Shown one piece after another: positions 44,023 through 55,450 of a stretch of DNA of 64,000 bases (the stretch's first letter is position 1; every line of letters starts with the position of its first letter). The position numbers were made by a program, and so were the translations under genes. The notes below the pieces were generated by a model. That model was not told where the DNA came from, searched no databases, and was given only the letters and a program-made list of their open reading frames with translations. The stretch is taken from NCBI GenBank assembly GCA_016125505.1, contig WGLP01000009.1:86277-150276 (forward strand). Reading direction: 5' to 3'. This stretch comes from Gammaproteobacteria bacterium (lineage in GTDB: Bacteria; Pseudomonadota; Gammaproteobacteria; UBA6429; Thiohalophilaceae).

Positions 44023-46896
44023 ATGGACACTATACGGATTCGCGGCGCACGCACACACAATCTGAAAAACATCGATTTGGAGCTGCCGCGCGACAAACTG
44101 ATCGTGGTGACCGGGTTATCCGGCTCCGGCAAGTCTTCTCTGGCGTTCGACACGATCTATGCGGAAGGTCAGCGCCGCTACGTGGAGTCCCTGTCTGCCT
44201 ATGCGCGCCAATTTCTGTCGATGATGGAGAAGCCGGATGTGGATCACATCGAAGGTCTTTCGCCGGCGATATCCATCGAACAGAAATCCACGTCGCACAA
44301 CCCACGTTCCACCGTCGGTACCATCACCGAGATCTACGATTATCTTCGGTTGCTCTACGCGCGTGCCGGTGAACCGCGTTGCCCGGAACACGGCGCCGCG
44401 CTGGATGCCCAAACCGTCAGTCAGATGGTCGATCAGATTCTGGCCTTGCCCGAAGGCACGCGTCTGATGCTGCTGGCACCGGTCGTGGACGGCCGCAAGG
44501 GTGAACATCTACAAGTATTCGAGATGTTGCGCGCCGAAGGCTATATCCGCGCCCGCATCGACGGCGAAGTGACCGAACTGGATCAGCCACCGGCATTAGA
44601 CCTGCGACGTAAACACACTATCGAAGCCGTCATTGATCGCTTCAAGGTCCGCGCCGATATTCAACAGCGTCTGGCGGACTCCATTGAGACCGCCTTACAC
44701 CTTACCGATGGCAAGCTACGGGTCGCCTACATGGACGACAACAAACCGGATCTGGTTTTTTCATCCCGGTTCGCTTGCCCGCAATGCGGCTATTCCATCA
44801 CTGAGCTCGAACCACGGCTGTTTTCATTCAACAACCCCGCAGGCGCCTGTCCCAGTTGTGACGGCCTGGGCGTACGCCAGTTTTTTGATCCGCAGCGCGT
44901 CGTCACCGATCCGACATTGAGTCTGAGTGAAGGCGCGATCCGCGGCTGGGATCGGCGCAATATGTACTATTTCCAGATGCTGACATCACTGGCGAAACAC
45001 TATGGTTTCGATATGGACAAGCCCTTCGCCAAGCTCAGCAAAAAAATCCGCGAAATTATCCTGCACGGTAGCGGCGAAGAGGAGATCAAGTTTACCTATT
45101 TCAATGATCGCGGCGGCAAATACATTAAAGAGCAGCCGTTTGAGGGCATCATCCCTAACATGACCCGGCGTTATCGCGATACGGATTCCAATGCAGTGCG
45201 CGAGGAACTGTCGAAATTTCTCAGTCATCAGCCTTGCCCGGAGTGTCATGGCACCCGTCTTAACCTGGCTGCCAGACATGTTTATGTCAATGAAATGAAC
45301 CTGCCCTCGATTACTGAACTGCCCATCGAACAGTGCAAACAGTTTTTTGATGCGCTGGCCCTGCCCGGACGCCGTGGCGAGATCGCCAAGAAGATCGTGA
45401 AGGAGATTGATGACCGCCTCAACTTTCTCATGAACGTGGGTCTGGAATATCTGACCCTGAGCCGTAGCGCCGATACCTTGTCGGGCGGTGAGGCGCAACG
45501 TATTCGTCTGGCCAGTCAGATCGGCGCCGGACTGGTGGGTGTCATGTACATCCTGGATGAGCCATCTATTGGTTTGCACCAGCGCGATAACACACGTCTG
45601 CTAAGCACGCTGACATATTTACGCGATCTTGGTAACACCGTGATCGTCGTCGAACACGATGAAGAGGCCATCATGCTTGCGGATCACGTCGTGGACATCG
45701 GGCCGGGTGCCGGCGTGCACGGTGGACAAGTCGTGGCACAGGGAACGCCAACCGAGATCAAGGCCAACCCGTCATCGCTCACCGGGCAGTACCTGAGCGG
45801 CAAGAAGCAAATCAAGGTACCCGAGGCACGCACTCCTGTTGACAATGATCGCATGTTGCTAATCAAAGGCGCTCACGGTAACAACCTCAAACACATCAAT
45901 GTGCAGATTCCTATCGGCCTGATGACCGCCATCACCGGCGTGTCCGGTTCCGGCAAATCCACCCTGATCAATGACACGCTTTATCGTTTTGCCGCGCTGG
46001 AGATCAACGGTAGTGGCGAAGAGCCTGCGCCCTATGACGATATCGAAGGACTGGATGCTTTCGATAAAGTCGTCGACATCGATCAAAGCCCTATCGGACG
46101 CACGCCCCGTTCCAATCCCGCGACCTATACCGGACTGTTTACCCCTATCCGCGAATTATTCGCCGGCACACAGGAAGCACGTTCCCGCGGCTACAACCCG
46201 GGGCGGTTCAGCTTCAACGTTAAAGGCGGGCGCTGCGAGGCCTGTCAGGGTGACGGTGTAATCAAGGTGGAAATGCATTTCCTGCCCGACATCTATGTGC
46301 CTTGCGATATCTGTAAGGGGAAACGCTATAACCGCGAAACTCTGGAGATCCGGTATAAAGGCAAAAACATCTATGAGGTGCTGGAGATGACCGTGGAAGA
46401 TGCACAGGTCTTTTTCAGCGCCGTCCCCGTGATCAAACGCAAACTGGACACCCTGATGGATGTCGGCCTCAGTTATATCCGGCTCGGCCAGAATGCGACA
46501 ACGCTCTCCGGGGGCGAGGCGCAGCGGGTAAAACTCTCGCGCGAACTCTCCAAACGCGACACCGGCAATACGCTGTACATTCTGGATGAGCCAACAACAG
46601 GCTTGCACTTTCACGACATCGAACAATTACTGCATGTCCTGCATCGACTGCGTGACCACGGCAACACGATCATCATCATCGAACATAATCTGGACGTGAT
46701 TAAAACCTGCGACTGGATTATCGATCTGGGCCCGGAAGGCGGTCACAAAGGCGGGCAAATTGTCACGACGGGGACACCCGAACAAGTGAGTGAAATTAGC
46801 GAATCACATACCGGGCGTTACCTGAAACCATTACTGAATTCCAGCCCGGAGACCCTAGCCCACAAGAAAAGAAAGGCAAAAACAGTTGAATTGTAA
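44023..46896 (+). CDS. uvrA: Excinuclease ABC subunit A UvrA
   Basis: This 957-residue protein has two ABC ATPase modules. The first Walker A is GLSGSGKSS at about 31-39, and the second is GVSGSGKST at about 643-651. Each half carries an LSGGEAQR signature. Zinc-finger motifs are present: CPQCG...CPSC near 250-280, CPECHGTR near 406 and CEACQGDG...CDICKGKRY near 735-765. UvrA recognises bulky DNA lesions as a dimer and loads UvrB in nucleotide excision repair. The length is full. Confidence 0.98.
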   Translation: MDTIRIRGARTHNLKNIDLELPRDKLIVVTGLSGSGKSSLAFDTIYAEGQRRYVESLSAYARQFLSMMEKPDVDHIEGLSPAISIEQKSTSHNPRSTVGTITEIYDYLRLLYARAGEPRCPEHGAALDAQTVSQMVDQILALPEGTRLMLLAPVVDGRKGEHLQVFEMLRAEGYIRARIDGEVTELDQPPALDLRRKHTIEAVIDRFKVRADIQQRLADSIETALHLTDGKLRVAYMDDNKPDLVFSSRFACPQCGYSITELEPRLFSFNNPAGACPSCDGLGVRQFFDPQRVVTDPTLSLSEGAIRGWDRRNMYYFQMLTSLAKHYGFDMDKPFAKLSKKIREIILHGSGEEEIKFTYFNDRGGKYIKEQPFEGIIPNMTRRYRDTDSNAVREELSKFLSHQPCPECHGTRLNLAARHVYVNEMNLPSITELPIEQCKQFFDALALPGRRGEIAKKIVKEIDDRLNFLMNVGLEYLTLSRSADTLSGGEAQRIRLASQIGAGLVGVMYILDEPSIGLHQRDNTRLLSTLTYLRDLGNTVIVVEHDEEAIMLADHVVDIGPGAGVHGGQVVAQGTPTEIKANPSSLTGQYLSGKKQIKVPEARTPVDNDRMLLIKGAHGNNLKHINVQIPIGLMTAITGVSGSGKSTLINDTLYRFAALEINGSGEEPAPYDDIEGLDAFDKVVDIDQSPIGRTPRSNPATYTGLFTPIRELFAGTQEARSRGYNPGRFSFNVKGGRCEACQGDGVIKVEMHFLPDIYVPCDICKGKRYNRETLEIRYKGKNIYEVLEMTVEDAQVFFSAVPVIKRKLDTLMDVGLSYIRLGQNATTLSGGEAQRVKLSRELSKRDTGNTLYILDEPTTGLHFHDIEQLLHVLHRLRDHGNTIIIIEHNLDVIKTCDWIIDLGPEGGHKGGQIVTTGTPEQVSEISESHTGRYLKPLLNSSPETLAHKKRKAKTVEL

Positions 46897-47139
46897 AAAA
46901 GTGTGAACTATTTACTCCCCCCAGATTTATAGAAGCGGTAACCCGGGCTTGGAATTACGGTACTAAAAACGACCGTTAATCTGATTTTCACTACTTTTTA
47001 CCATGGAAAGTTCCCGAAGCCTTTAGATTGGATTTAAAATAAACGACGCTTGCTGACGGAAACCAGGCTAAGTTGAAAAATACCGCCTTACTAGAGGGGG
47101 ATGACTCGGGGATGTGGCGGTCATAACAATAGGTCGACT

Positions 47140-48537
47140 ATGACCGAGAAAAAATTGGCGCCGCTTTTGATTCAGGGGTATGGGGCTGAGAACGTACTAC
47201 GACTATTAGAGCCTCTGCGCCAAACCCAAAGCGGTAGTCTGATCTACAAACACGTTTCCCATGCAGTTGGGGAGATGGAACGCAACCAGCAAAAAATCGC
47301 GCTGGGATATGCGGCTGTCCTGCACAATCTCATCAATGCCATACGCAAACAATTACCACGCGGTTCCCTGCTGAGCCAGGAACTCAAGCTTATTCAACAA
47401 CGTCTGCAACCACCCATCACGATTACAGAACTGTCATCCATTCAGACCTATCTTAAAAACGCACTCACGCTGATGCACAAGGCGATTGGTGGGGACGACC
47501 GTTTTTGGCAGGAAGCACTGTCATCATTGACCGTTGCCACGGATTCGGCGGGCATTAACAACCCCTTGCAGAATATCAATGAAAGCCAGCTCGAAGAAGA
47601 CCCGGCCACAACCTCCAGCGCCAACATCAATATTTCCGATCTGAGTTTCGCCAATATGCCCAAGCCGGAAATACTGAATGACAAACAAAGCAGTGATGTC
47701 ATGGGCAACAAGGTGCAGCATCAGGAATTCGAACAACAACAGAACAAGTTACTCAATAATATTTTTGACGCCATGCAACACCAGGCAAGATTCGGTTTGT
47801 TACTGGAAGATATGTTACAGCGACTGAAAACCGCGGAGAGCAAGCGCGATGTCGATAACGTCCGTAATCATGCGATTCGTGAACTGCAAAGCATGCTGAC
47901 GGAACAAAGCCAGTTGGTACGCACCCTCAACGAAACCCATGATTTCGCCACCATGGTTCGACAGAGCGGTCAGCGTCTGAGTCAGGAACTCAAACACGTC
48001 CGCGTCCTCAGTCTCACTGATGAATTAACGGTATTGCCCAACCGTCGCGCATTTGTTCAGCGTCTGGAAGAGGAATTGCAACGCGCCCGCCGTTACAAAT
48101 CCAGTTTCTGCGTCGCGATGCTGGACCTGGACCACTTCAAACGCATTAATGACACTTACGGTCACGCCGCCGGCGACGAGATGCTGCGAAAGTACGCCAA
48201 TGAAATACTGTCGGTACTGCGCCGTTCGGACATGGTCGCCCGCTATGGTGGCGAGGAGTTTGCGATCATATTTCCCAACGCGAGCCTGGAAGAGGCAGAA
48301 CAGGCGCTCGACAAGGTGCGTATACGCGCGAATCGCACTTCCATCGATTACAATAGCGATATCATACACGCCCCGGGTTTTTCCGCCGGTCTCGTTCAGT
48401 GCGATAGCACAGAGGATGCAGAAACACTGATTAAACGTGCCGATACATTATTGTATGCCGCCAAGGAAAAAGGCCGGAATCGTGTAGAAACCGAAAGCAG
48501 CAATGCGCAAATGGACCTCGCGGTAACTACGGAATAA
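47140..48537 (+). CDS. Diguanylate cyclase (GGDEF protein)
   Basis: I chose the ATG at 47140, giving 465 residues; the open frame extends to 47101. Residues about 1-285 are a mostly helical sensor region with coiled-coil character and no transmembrane segment. Residues about 300-450 are a GGDEF domain with the active site Arg-Tyr-Gly-Gly-Glu-Glu-Phe at 368-374, and the I-site RxxD at 361-364 (Arg-Arg-Ser-Asp), five residues upstream. It should make cyclic-di-GMP and be product-inhibited. What the N-terminal region senses is unknown. Confidence 0.93.
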   Translation: MTEKKLAPLLIQGYGAENVLRLLEPLRQTQSGSLIYKHVSHAVGEMERNQQKIALGYAAVLHNLINAIRKQLPRGSLLSQELKLIQQRLQPPITITELSSIQTYLKNALTLMHKAIGGDDRFWQEALSSLTVATDSAGINNPLQNINESQLEEDPATTSSANINISDLSFANMPKPEILNDKQSSDVMGNKVQHQEFEQQQNKLLNNIFDAMQHQARFGLLLEDMLQRLKTAESKRDVDNVRNHAIRELQSMLTEQSQLVRTLNETHDFATMVRQSGQRLSQELKHVRVLSLTDELTVLPNRRAFVQRLEEELQRARRYKSSFCVAMLDLDHFKRINDTYGHAAGDEMLRKYANEILSVLRRSDMVARYGGEEFAIIFPNASLEEAEQALDKVRIRANRTSIDYNSDIIHAPGFSAGLVQCDSTEDAETLIKRADTLLYAAKEKGRNRVETESSNAQMDLAVTTE

Positions 48538-49258
48538 TGAGATCCACAGGCGTGCCAATCTCGCAGCCAAGCAGTTGACACGCATTTGCCTGATTCGCCG
48601 CAATCTCGATCAGCCCCATCGAATTCTCATACCAGAACAACTGCCCAGGTGCGACGCTGGAAAAGGTATGGGCATGGGCGGCACGCTTATCCTCTACTGA
48701 AAATATCGTAGCGTCTGAGCAGATGCCTGCGTTCAAACCGGTAATAACATTGCCGTAGTGATCGATATAGATCACCTCTTTCAGCTGGCCGGGATAATCT
48801 GCGCCGACCAGCGAGGCTAACGGCACCTCCTGCGAATCGAGCGGCTTGCCGTGCAGCAGGCGTGCGACAATAGGTGCAAACACATCCCGCCCATGAAAAC
48901 TCGCTGATTGTATCTGCGGTCGCCAGCGTATCTCCTGGCATCTCACTCTTTTTGCACGGGCCGCCAGTACCGCGAATAACCCATTATCAGGGCCGATATA
49001 ATGCACATCATCCGCGTCCACGTACAGCACACGACGATTGTCGTCACCAACACCTGGATCAACTACGCCGAGACAGAAATCTCCGGCAACGAAACGTTTG
49101 CTCAACGCCGCTAACAGGTAGGCGCTTGCCATTGGGTTAAACACCGGCGCATCGTGCATCAGGTCGATTACTGTATCGGTTAAATCACACGACAGTACGG
49201 CCTTCATTTCCCCGATATAAGGTCCATTCCAGCCGAAATCGGTGAACAAAAATATCAT
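48527..49258 (-). CDS. SAM hydrolase (DUF62 / adenosyl-halide synthase-like)
   Basis: This 243-residue protein is of the SAM hydrolase family. It begins with Phe-Thr-Asp-Phe-Gly (6-10) and has Val-Asp-Pro-Gly-Val-Gly-Asp and Gly-Pro-Asp-Asn-Gly-Leu near residues 65-90. These are nucleotide- and SAM-binding motifs shared with fluorinase and chlorinase. Most genomic members hydrolyse SAM to adenosine and methionine. It slightly overlaps the end of the GGDEF gene (convergent), and its upstream neighbour is a VanZ-like gene three bases away. Confidence 0.85.
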   Translation of the reverse strand: MIFLFTDFGWNGPYIGEMKAVLSCDLTDTVIDLMHDAPVFNPMASAYLLAALSKRFVAGDFCLGVVDPGVGDDNRRVLYVDADDVHYIGPDNGLFAVLAARAKRVRCQEIRWRPQIQSASFHGRDVFAPIVARLLHGKPLDSQEVPLASLVGADYPGQLKEVIYIDHYGNVITGLNAGICSDATIFSVEDKRAAHAHTFSSVAPGQLFWYENSMGLIEIAANQANACQLLGCEIGTPVDLIIP

Positions 49259-49261
49259 CGC

Positions 49262-50227
49262 CTACTCCAGATAGATCTTATTTATGTACAAGTGACGATT
49301 CGACCTGGCCTGAACGGTAAAGATACTCAAGTCTTCCATGTGCCTCATGTCCATTTGGCGTGTGGCCGGCGCTTTCCTTATTTCTTCGAGGGCAACACTG
49401 ATTATCTGGTGACCCGGTTTGATTACCAGCCTGCGATTAAATCGATCATTCATCTCATAATGATGTCGTTTATGCAGAATATCATGTGCCCGCAACACCA
49501 CAGGAAGATCAGATGACTCGGGGTTTGTTACGTCGAGGATAAGCTCCTTGTAACCTTGCCAGTCTGGGTAAAAATACTGCAAGGTTACCGTAGAATATTC
49601 TGCCGGACGAAACTCAATCGCCAGGGACTTCTGTCCCGTCCCGGGATTTTTCCGGATTTGTATCGCGGCAGCATTACGATCCCAGCGAGTGAGTTCAAAC
49701 GGCGTGGAAAAATCCGTGAGTACAGGAAACTGTCGATGTAAAAATGCTTCGTCCGCCAGGTTACTCCAGATCGACCATGGCACCGCGACTAATCCGGACA
49801 ATGCCAAGGTTCGCCACGCCGCGCGCTGCCATAGTGATAAACTTCTGACCTGAATAGAACAAAATGCGATAGCCAGCATCGCGCCAACGCCACTGTCCCA
49901 CACGTCTTGTAATTCATCATCCCGTCCGATCCATCCCTGAACAATTTCAATAAGCTCGGCAGCCACAAGAGTCGAACCAATGACAACCACAAACAGTTGA
50001 GTGGTAGACAGGCGTGTAAACCGCGGAAATAAATTAAAAAGGTACAGCCAGATAATCAAAAATGCGCCGATATGACCGGTATTGTTGATTTCGCTCCAGG
50101 TACGACTGCTTTGGCCATTATTCGGGATGAGAAACAGGCCGTAGAAAATGACCAGAAGTGTGAGAACAAACAACAGGCGAGAATGAAAGATCCAGTGAAA
50201 TATACGAAACATAATGTTTTTTAACAT
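49262..50227 (-). CDS. VanZ-like membrane protein
   Basis: I chose the ATG at 50227; the start is uncertain because the open frame runs back into the terminator of the rplQ operon. A further ATG lies at 50212. The product has hydrophobic segments near residues 12-31, 41-60 and 71-92, with the VanZ-like pattern Asn-Asn-x-Gly-His-x-x-Ala-Phe. The C-terminal half is a soluble beta-rich domain that looks like a carbohydrate-binding or sialidase-like fold. The function is unknown; VanZ proteins contribute to glycopeptide resistance only in some operons. Confidence 0.7.
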   Translation of the reverse strand: MLKNIMFRIFHWIFHSRLLFVLTLLVIFYGLFLIPNNGQSSRTWSEINNTGHIGAFLIIWLYLFNLFPRFTRLSTTQLFVVVIGSTLVAAELIEIVQGWIGRDDELQDVWDSGVGAMLAIAFCSIQVRSLSLWQRAAWRTLALSGLVAVPWSIWSNLADEAFLHRQFPVLTDFSTPFELTRWDRNAAAIQIRKNPGTGQKSLAIEFRPAEYSTVTLQYFYPDWQGYKELILDVTNPESSDLPVVLRAHDILHKRHHYEMNDRFNRRLVIKPGHQIISVALEEIRKAPATRQMDMRHMEDLSIFTVQARSNRHLYINKIYLE

Positions 50228-50254
50228 AAAAAAAGCCGGGCTTGCCCGGCTTTT
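50228..50254 (-). terminator. Terminator of the alpha (rplQ) operon
   Basis: A stem with 6 G/C pairs plus 4 A/T pairs (50231-50240 with 50245-50254) and a 4-base loop is followed on the minus strand by seven T residues. It is 24 bases past the rplQ stop. Confidence 0.9.
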
Positions 50255-50277
50255 CAACACAATCCCGTGTGAGCAGT

Positions 50278-50673
50278 TTATTCCTCGCTGGCTGCACCAG
50301 TGGCTTCACCTGTTTCCGGACGATCCACCAGCTCAACGATGGCCATGGGCGCATTATCACCAGTACGAAAACCGCATTTGAGAATGCGCAGATAACCACC
50401 CGGACGCGCTTTATAACGTGGACCCAGTTCATTGAACAACTTGCTGACCACATCACGATCACGCAGGCGGTTAAAGGCCAGACGACGATTGGCAACACTG
50501 TCATTCTTCGCCAGAGTAATCAAAGGCTCTGCAACGCGGCGCAGTTCTTTGGCCTTGGGCAGGGTTGTCTTGATCAATTCATGATCCAGCAATGACGCCG
50601 CCATGTTCCTGAACATCGCCTTGCGATGTGAACTATTGCGATTGAGTTGTCTTCCACTTAAACGATGACGCAT
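50278..50673 (-). CDS. rplQ: 50S ribosomal protein L17
   Basis: This 131-residue protein has the typical start Met-Arg-His-Arg and the conserved Arg-Lys-Ala-Met-Phe-Arg-Asn-Met segment. It is the last gene of the alpha operon, 29 bases after rpoA, and is followed by a strong terminator. The last 15 residues are a Glu/Ala-rich tail longer than the core fold. Confidence 0.97.
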   Translation of the reverse strand: MRHRLSGRQLNRNSSHRKAMFRNMAASLLDHELIKTTLPKAKELRRVAEPLITLAKNDSVANRRLAFNRLRDRDVVSKLFNELGPRYKARPGGYLRILKCGFRTGDNAPMAIVELVDRPETGEATGAASEE

Positions 50674-50702
50674 GGTCTTAACCCTTATTCAATATCGTAG
50701 TT

Positions 50703-51704
50703 TTATGCCGCAGAGTTGGTCTTGTCTTTCAGACTTGCCGGCGGCCAGTTTTCCAGACGCATGCCGAGTGACAGACCGCGTGAAGCCAATACGTCCTTGA
50801 TTTCAGTCAGGGACTTCTTGCCCAGGTTAGGGGTCTTCAGCAATTCAACTTCGGTACGCTGGATCAAATCACCAATGTAGTAAATCTGCTCCGCTTTCAG
50901 GCAGTTAGCAGAACGTACGGTCAGTTCGAGATCATCGACCGGACGCAGCAGAATCGGATCGACTTCCGGCTCGGCAGCCTTGGTCTCTTCTTCCTGTTTG
51001 CCGGCCAGATCCACAAAGGCTGACAGTTGGTCCTGCAGAATGGTTGCCGCTGTACGAATCGCACCTTCCGGATCGATAGTCCCGTTGGTTTCCAAATCGA
51101 TAATCAACTTGTCCAAGTCGGTACGTTGCTCCACACGCGCACTGTCTACAACATAGGCCACGCGGCGAATCGGGCTAAAGCTGGCATCAATTTGCAAACG
51201 ACCAATCGGGCGCTCATCTTCTTCATCGGAACGGCGGGCACTCGCCGGCTCATAACCACGGCCACGACGCACCTTCAGCACCATGTTGAGCTCACCTGAC
51301 TTGGTCAGATTGGCAATGACATGTTCCGGGTTGATGATCTCGACATTATGATCGGTAGAGATATCACCGGCGGTCACCGGGCCCGGGCCCTTCTTGTTCA
51401 ATGTCAGGGTCGCTTCCGGGGCGCCTTCCATACGGATAGCCACACCCTTCAAATTCAACAGAATTTCGACCACATCTTCCTGCACACCTTCGATCGAGGT
51501 GTACTCGTGTAATACGCCTTCGATTTCGGCCTCGACAATCGCGCAACCTGTCATGGAGGACAGCAGAATGCGACGTAATGCATTACCGAGCGTATGGCCA
51601 AAACCGCGTTCCAGCGGTTCCAGTACTACACGTGCATGGGTATCACTGATTGACTGGACGTCAACAATACGTGGTTTCAGAAATTCTGAGACGGAGCTCT
51701 GCAT
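50703..51704 (-). CDS. rpoA: RNA polymerase alpha subunit
   Basis: This 333-residue protein has the N-terminal assembly domain (about 1-235), a flexible linker and the C-terminal DNA-binding domain (about 250-330). The latter contains [10 protein letters not shown] near 291-300, the helix-hairpin-helix that contacts UP elements and activators. It starts 69 bases after rpsD, in the usual alpha operon order. Confidence 0.98.
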   Translation of the reverse strand: MQSSVSEFLKPRIVDVQSISDTHARVVLEPLERGFGHTLGNALRRILLSSMTGCAIVEAEIEGVLHEYTSIEGVQEDVVEILLNLKGVAIRMEGAPEATLTLNKKGPGPVTAGDISTDHNVEIINPEHVIANLTKSGELNMVLKVRRGRGYEPASARRSDEEDERPIGRLQIDASFSPIRRVAYVVDSARVEQRTDLDKLIIDLETNGTIDPEGAIRTAATILQDQLSAFVDLAGKQEEETKAAEPEVDPILLRPVDDLELTVRSANCLKAEQIYYIGDLIQRTEVELLKTPNLGKKSLTEIKDVLASRGLSLGMRLENWPPASLKDKTNSAA

Positions 51705-51773
51705 GAAACGCCCTCTTTCCTGTTAACAATTCAATAGGGACCCGCCACGTTTGGCGAGCCCGCGAATCCGATC

Positions 51774-52400
51774 TTACTTGGAGTACAATTCCACAACGAG
51801 GTGTTCGTTGATATCGGACGGCAACTCGCTGCGTTCCGGTATTGCCTTGAAGACACCTTCCATCTTCTTCGCATCCACTTCAAGCCATTCAGCGATACCG
51901 CGTTGCTCAGCCATTTCCAGCGAAGATTTGACGCGCAATTGCTTCTTGCCTTTTTCAGAAGCGGCGACAACATCGCCCGGCTTCAGTTGCAGTGAAGGAA
52001 TGTTCACCTTCTTGCCATTCAGCGTGATCGCGTTGTGACGAACAAGCTGACGGGCCTCTGTGCGGGAAGTACCAAAGCCCATACGATAGACCACGGTATC
52101 CAGGCGAGATTCCAGCAGTTGCAGCAGATTTTCACCCGTGGAACCGCGCTGACGGTCTGCCTCCTGGTAATACGAACGGAATTGCTTTTCCAATATGCCA
52201 TAGACACGGCGCAGCTTCTGCTTTTCACGCAGCTGTACGGCATAGTCGGACAGACGGCCGCGCTTGGCGCCGTGTTGGCCCGGCGGATTCGGACGTGTCT
52301 CAATCGCGCACTTGCTGCTGAAGCACTTTTCACCTTTCAAAAACAGCTTGTCGCCTTCACGACGGCACAAACGACAAACGGGACCAGTATAACGAGCCAA
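51774..52400 (-). CDS. rpsD: 30S ribosomal protein S4
   Basis: I set the start at a TTG at 52400. It lies six bases after a perfect GGAGG and gives the universal N-terminus Met-Ala-Arg-Tyr-Thr-Gly-Pro; the open frame would otherwise run into rpsK. The 208-residue protein carries Cys9-x2-Cys12-x13-Cys26-x4-Cys31, a zinc-binding variant lost in E. coli S4, and an S4 RNA-binding domain near 98-160. S4 is a primary 16S rRNA binder and, in enterics, represses the alpha operon. A UUG start may tune its level. Confidence 0.95.
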   Translation of the reverse strand: MARYTGPVCRLCRREGDKLFLKGEKCFSSKCAIETRPNPPGQHGAKRGRLSDYAVQLREKQKLRRVYGILEKQFRSYYQEADRQRGSTGENLLQLLESRLDTVVYRMGFGTSRTEARQLVRHNAITLNGKKVNIPSLQLKPGDVVAASEKGKKQLRVKSSLEMAEQRGIAEWLEVDAKKMEGVFKAIPERSELPSDINEHLVVELYSK

Positions 52401-52414
52401 GGCAGACCTCCAGC

Positions 52415-52804
52415 TTAAACGCGACGTTTTTTCGGGGGGCGACAACCGTTATGCGGAATCGGTGTCACATCCGAGATGTTAGTAATACGAAAACCCTTGG
52501 CGTGCAATGCACGTACGGCGGATTCACGGCCGGGACCCGGGCCCTTGACGCAAACCTCCAGGTTCTTCATGCCGTACTCCTGCGCCTTCTCACCCGCCTT
52601 CTCAGCCGCAACCTGTGCTGCGAACGGGGTGCTCTTACGCGAGCCACGGAAACCGGAACCACCGGAAGTCGCCCAGCACAGGGCATTACCCTGGCGGTCG
52701 GTGATGGTCACGATCGTGTTGTTAAAAGATGCATGAATATGCGCAATGCCGTCAGAGACATCACGTTTAACCTTCTTGCGAGTACGAGCGCCTTTTGCTG
52801 CCAT
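52415..52804 (-). CDS. rpsK: 30S ribosomal protein S11
   Basis: This 129-residue protein carries the conserved core [12 protein letters not shown] and the basic C-terminus ending Pro-Pro-Lys-Lys-Arg-Arg-Val. It lies between rpsM and rpsD, with gaps of 13-14 bases. Confidence 0.98.
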   Translation of the reverse strand: MAAKGARTRKKVKRDVSDGIAHIHASFNNTIVTITDRQGNALCWATSGGSGFRGSRKSTPFAAQVAAEKAGEKAQEYGMKNLEVCVKGPGPGRESAVRALHAKGFRITNISDVTPIPHNGCRPPKKRRV

Positions 52805-52817
52805 AGTGAGTTAAACC

Positions 52818-53174
52818 TTATTTCTTCACGAGTTTACGCGGCCCTTTACGGGTGCGTGCATTTGTCTTGGTACGTTGCCCACGTACCGGCAAACCACGGC
52901 GATGACGCAGGCCCCGGTAGGTACCCAGGTCCATCAACCGCTTGATATTCATGGAAACTTCACGACGCAGATCGCCTTCCACGGCATATTTGGCGATTTC
53001 CGTACGCAGACGCTCGACAGTATCGTCGTCCAGGTCCTGCATCTTAGTGGAGGTAGCAATACCCACTGCACCACAGATATCACGCGCCCGTGAGCGACCG
53101 ATACCATAGATAGCGGTAAGTGCGACTTCCGCGTGTTTATGATCAGGGATATTAATACCCGCTATACGTGCCAT
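52818..53174 (-). CDS. rpsM: 30S ribosomal protein S13
   Basis: This 118-residue protein begins [10 protein letters not shown] and has the helix-two-turn-helix with [14 protein letters not shown]. It is the first gene of the alpha operon, and a promoter-like pair lies upstream. Confidence 0.98.
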   Translation of the reverse strand: MARIAGINIPDHKHAEVALTAIYGIGRSRARDICGAVGIATSTKMQDLDDDTVERLRTEIAKYAVEGDLRREVSMNIKRLMDLGTYRGLRHRRGLPVRGQRTKTNARTRKGPRKLVKK

Positions 53175-53232
53175 AAGTTACTGTTCCTTAAACAAAAATT
53201 GGCAGCCAGGCCAGGAGCATGTAAAACGGTGC

Positions 53233-53261
53233 ATTTTACTGTCAACTCACTGCCGTAGCAA
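53233..53261 (-). promoter_or_regulatory. Possible alpha operon promoter between rpmJ and rpsM
   Basis: On the minus strand TTGCTA (53261-53256) and TAAAAT (53238-53233) are separated by 17 bases, within the 139-base gap between rpmJ and rpsM. The leader would be about 50 bases. A small inverted repeat (GTAAAA/TTTTAC, 53221-53239) overlaps the -10. Confidence 0.45.
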
Positions 53262-53313
53262 GCCATAAGTCACTGATTTGGTAGACAACACCCGAGCATC
53301 GGCCCGGAGGGCA

Positions 53314-53427
53314 TTAGCCCTGGCGTTGCTTGTGCCGCGGATCCTTGCAGATAACCCGAACCACACCATTGCGGCGGATGATTTTGCAATTCCGACAAAC
53401 CTTCTTTACAGATGCACGAACTTTCAT
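53314..53427 (-). CDS. rpmJ: 50S ribosomal protein L36
   Basis: This 37-residue protein reads Met-Lys-Val-Arg-Ala-Ser-Val-Lys-Lys at its N-terminus. It has the zinc ribbon Cys11-x2-Cys14-x12-Cys27-x4-His32, so it is the zinc-binding form of L36. It lies in the conserved place between secY and rpsM. It is short enough to be missed by length filters. Confidence 0.95.
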   Translation of the reverse strand: MKVRASVKKVCRNCKIIRRNGVVRVICKDPRHKQRQG

Positions 53428-53457
53428 GCGATTTCTCCCGACATCTCGACCGGTCCG

Positions 53458-54813
53458 CTAGCGCAACATGCCGCTACGACCATGTCCTTTCAAATTGGCT
53501 TTTTTCATCAGCCCCTCGTACTGGTGGGACATCATATGGGCCTGCATCTGGGCCATGAAATCCATCACCACTACCACAATAATCAACAATGACGTACCAC
53601 CGAAGTAGAACTGGGCGTCACCGTACATAATCAAAAACTCCGGCAGCATACAGACGGCCATCACATAGATCGCACCGATAAACGTCAGACGACCCAGAAT
53701 CCCGTCGATATATTTCGCAGTCTGCTCACCCGGGCGAATCCCCGGAATAAATGCGCCGGAGCGTTTCAGGTTATCTGCCGTATCGCGTGGATCAAACATC
53801 AACGCGGTATAGAAAAACGCGAAGAAGACGATCAGCAGCCCGTACGCCAGGGTATAAACCGGTTGTCCGGGCGACAGCATGGTCGCAATATCCTGAAACA
53901 CGCCCCACACCCCGCCTTCACCACTCTTGCCCAGGAACTGGACAAACGTCGCCGGAAACAAAATCAGGCTTGAGGCGAAAATCGGCGGAATCACACCCGC
54001 CATGTTGATCTTCAACGGCAAATGCGATGACTGTGCCGCATATAACTTACGGCCCTGCTGACGTTTGGCGTAATTCACGGTAATACGGCGCTGAGCCCGC
54101 TCCATAAACACAACAAACATCACCACCAACACCATGGTGCCTACCAGTACAAACACAAAACCAAACGACTTGGCCCCAGAGCTCACTTGCTCCAGAGTAT
54201 TGGCAATAGCACGCGGTATCCCTGCCACGATCCCCGAGAAGATGATCATGGAAATACCATTGCCGATACCCCGTTCGGTCACTTGCTCACCCAGCCACAT
54301 CAGGAACATGGTGCCGGTTACCAAGGTGACGATGGTTGTAAAATAAAAAGTAACCGGGTTCGTCATCGTTACCAAGCCACCCTGATCCCCCATCATGAAA
54401 CGGGCAACGCCAAAGGCCTGGAATGTCGCCAGTATCAGGGTAAACCAGCGTGTGTACTGGGTAATCTTGCGTCGACCTGCCGCGCCTTCCTTGCTCAGTT
54501 GCTCAAGTTTCGGATGTACCTTGGTCAACAGCTGGATAATGATCGAGGCCGAGATATACGGCATGATGCCGAGCGCAAAAATCGATAAGCGACCGAGCGC
54601 ACCACCACCGAACATGTTAAACAGGCCCAGAATGGTGTTTTGCTGTTTTTCGAATAACTCAGCCAGACGTTCCGTATTCAAACCGGGAACGGTGATAAAC
54701 GAGCCGATACGAAAAACGATAATGGCGCCGATCAGAAAAAACAGGCGCTTGCGTAACTCGGTAAAACGCCCCGCAGCCAATGCATCAGCAATCGCACCTT
54801 TTGAAGTGGCCAC
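53458..54813 (-). CDS. secY: Preprotein translocase subunit SecY
   Basis: This 451-residue integral membrane protein has ten hydrophobic segments. It forms the SecYEG channel that exports most signal-peptide proteins, including those of the cytochrome operon here. Conserved segments such as Pro-Gly-Ile-Arg-Pro-Gly-x-x-Thr and Gly-Ile-Gly-Asn-Gly-Ile-Ser are present. It starts 10 bases after rplO. Confidence 0.98.
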   Translation of the reverse strand: MATSKGAIADALAAGRFTELRKRLFFLIGAIIVFRIGSFITVPGLNTERLAELFEKQQNTILGLFNMFGGGALGRLSIFALGIMPYISASIIIQLLTKVHPKLEQLSKEGAAGRRKITQYTRWFTLILATFQAFGVARFMMGDQGGLVTMTNPVTFYFTTIVTLVTGTMFLMWLGEQVTERGIGNGISMIIFSGIVAGIPRAIANTLEQVSSGAKSFGFVFVLVGTMVLVVMFVVFMERAQRRITVNYAKRQQGRKLYAAQSSHLPLKINMAGVIPPIFASSLILFPATFVQFLGKSGEGGVWGVFQDIATMLSPGQPVYTLAYGLLIVFFAFFYTALMFDPRDTADNLKRSGAFIPGIRPGEQTAKYIDGILGRLTFIGAIYVMAVCMLPEFLIMYGDAQFYFGGTSLLIIVVVVMDFMAQMQAHMMSHQYEGLMKKANLKGHGRSGMLR

Positions 54814-54823
54814 GGGCTAATCC

Positions 54824-55258
54824 TTACTCTTCGATCTTGCCGCCGGCAGCTTCGATCGCTGCACGCGCACCCTGGGTGACTTTGATCCCCTTGAGTGTAA
54901 CCGGCTTGTCAATCTTGCCTGCGGCCATCACTTTGACGCGCTTGATTTTACGGCTAATCAAATTGGCATCCTGCAGTGCCTTCACGTCGATAACGTCCGC
55001 AGTTACCTTGCTCAGTTCGTGCAAACGCACTTCCGCAGTAGTCAGACCCATGCGTGAGTTGAAGCCGACCTTCGGCAGACGACGCTGCATCGGCATCTGA
55101 CCGCCTTCGAAACCGACTTTGTGATAACCACCAGCGCGGGCCTTCTGACCCTTGTGACCGCGGCCACCTGTTTTACCCAGACCGGAACCAATACCACGAC
55201 CAACGCGTTTTGCTGCGGTCTTGGCACCTTCCGCGGGTTTGAGGCTATTCAGATACAT
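54824..55258 (-). CDS. rplO: 50S ribosomal protein L15
   Basis: This 144-residue protein has the N-terminal glycine-rich stretch with [15 protein letters not shown], typical of L15. It sits between rpmD and secY in the spc operon. Confidence 0.98.
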   Translation of the reverse strand: MYLNSLKPAEGAKTAAKRVGRGIGSGLGKTGGRGHKGQKARAGGYHKVGFEGGQMPMQRRLPKVGFNSRMGLTTAEVRLHELSKVTADVIDVKALQDANLISRKIKRVKVMAAGKIDKPVTLKGIKVTQGARAAIEAAGGKIEE

Positions 55259-55260
55259 GC

Positions 55261-55446
55261 TTAGTTCTCCTCAACCTTGACCATGTAAGACACTTTATTG
55301 ATCATCCCGCGAACCGCAGGGGTGTCTTCCACTTCGACAGTGTGGTGCATGCGACGCAGACCCAAACCGGTTACGCACGCCTTGTGCGATGCCAGCCGGC
55401 CATTAACACTACGCACCAATGTTACTTTGATCTTTTTAGCGGCCAT
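55261..55446 (-). CDS. rpmD: 50S ribosomal protein L30
   Basis: This 61-residue protein starts at the ATG at 55446, four bases after the rpsE stop. The longer open frame (to 55548) overlaps rpsE and is not real. Conserved residues include Arg-Ser-x-Asn-Gly-Arg and [10 protein letters not shown]. Confidence 0.96.
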   Translation of the reverse strand: MAAKKIKVTLVRSVNGRLASHKACVTGLGLRRMHHTVEVEDTPAVRGMINKVSYMVKVEEN

Positions 55447-55450
55447 TGTC

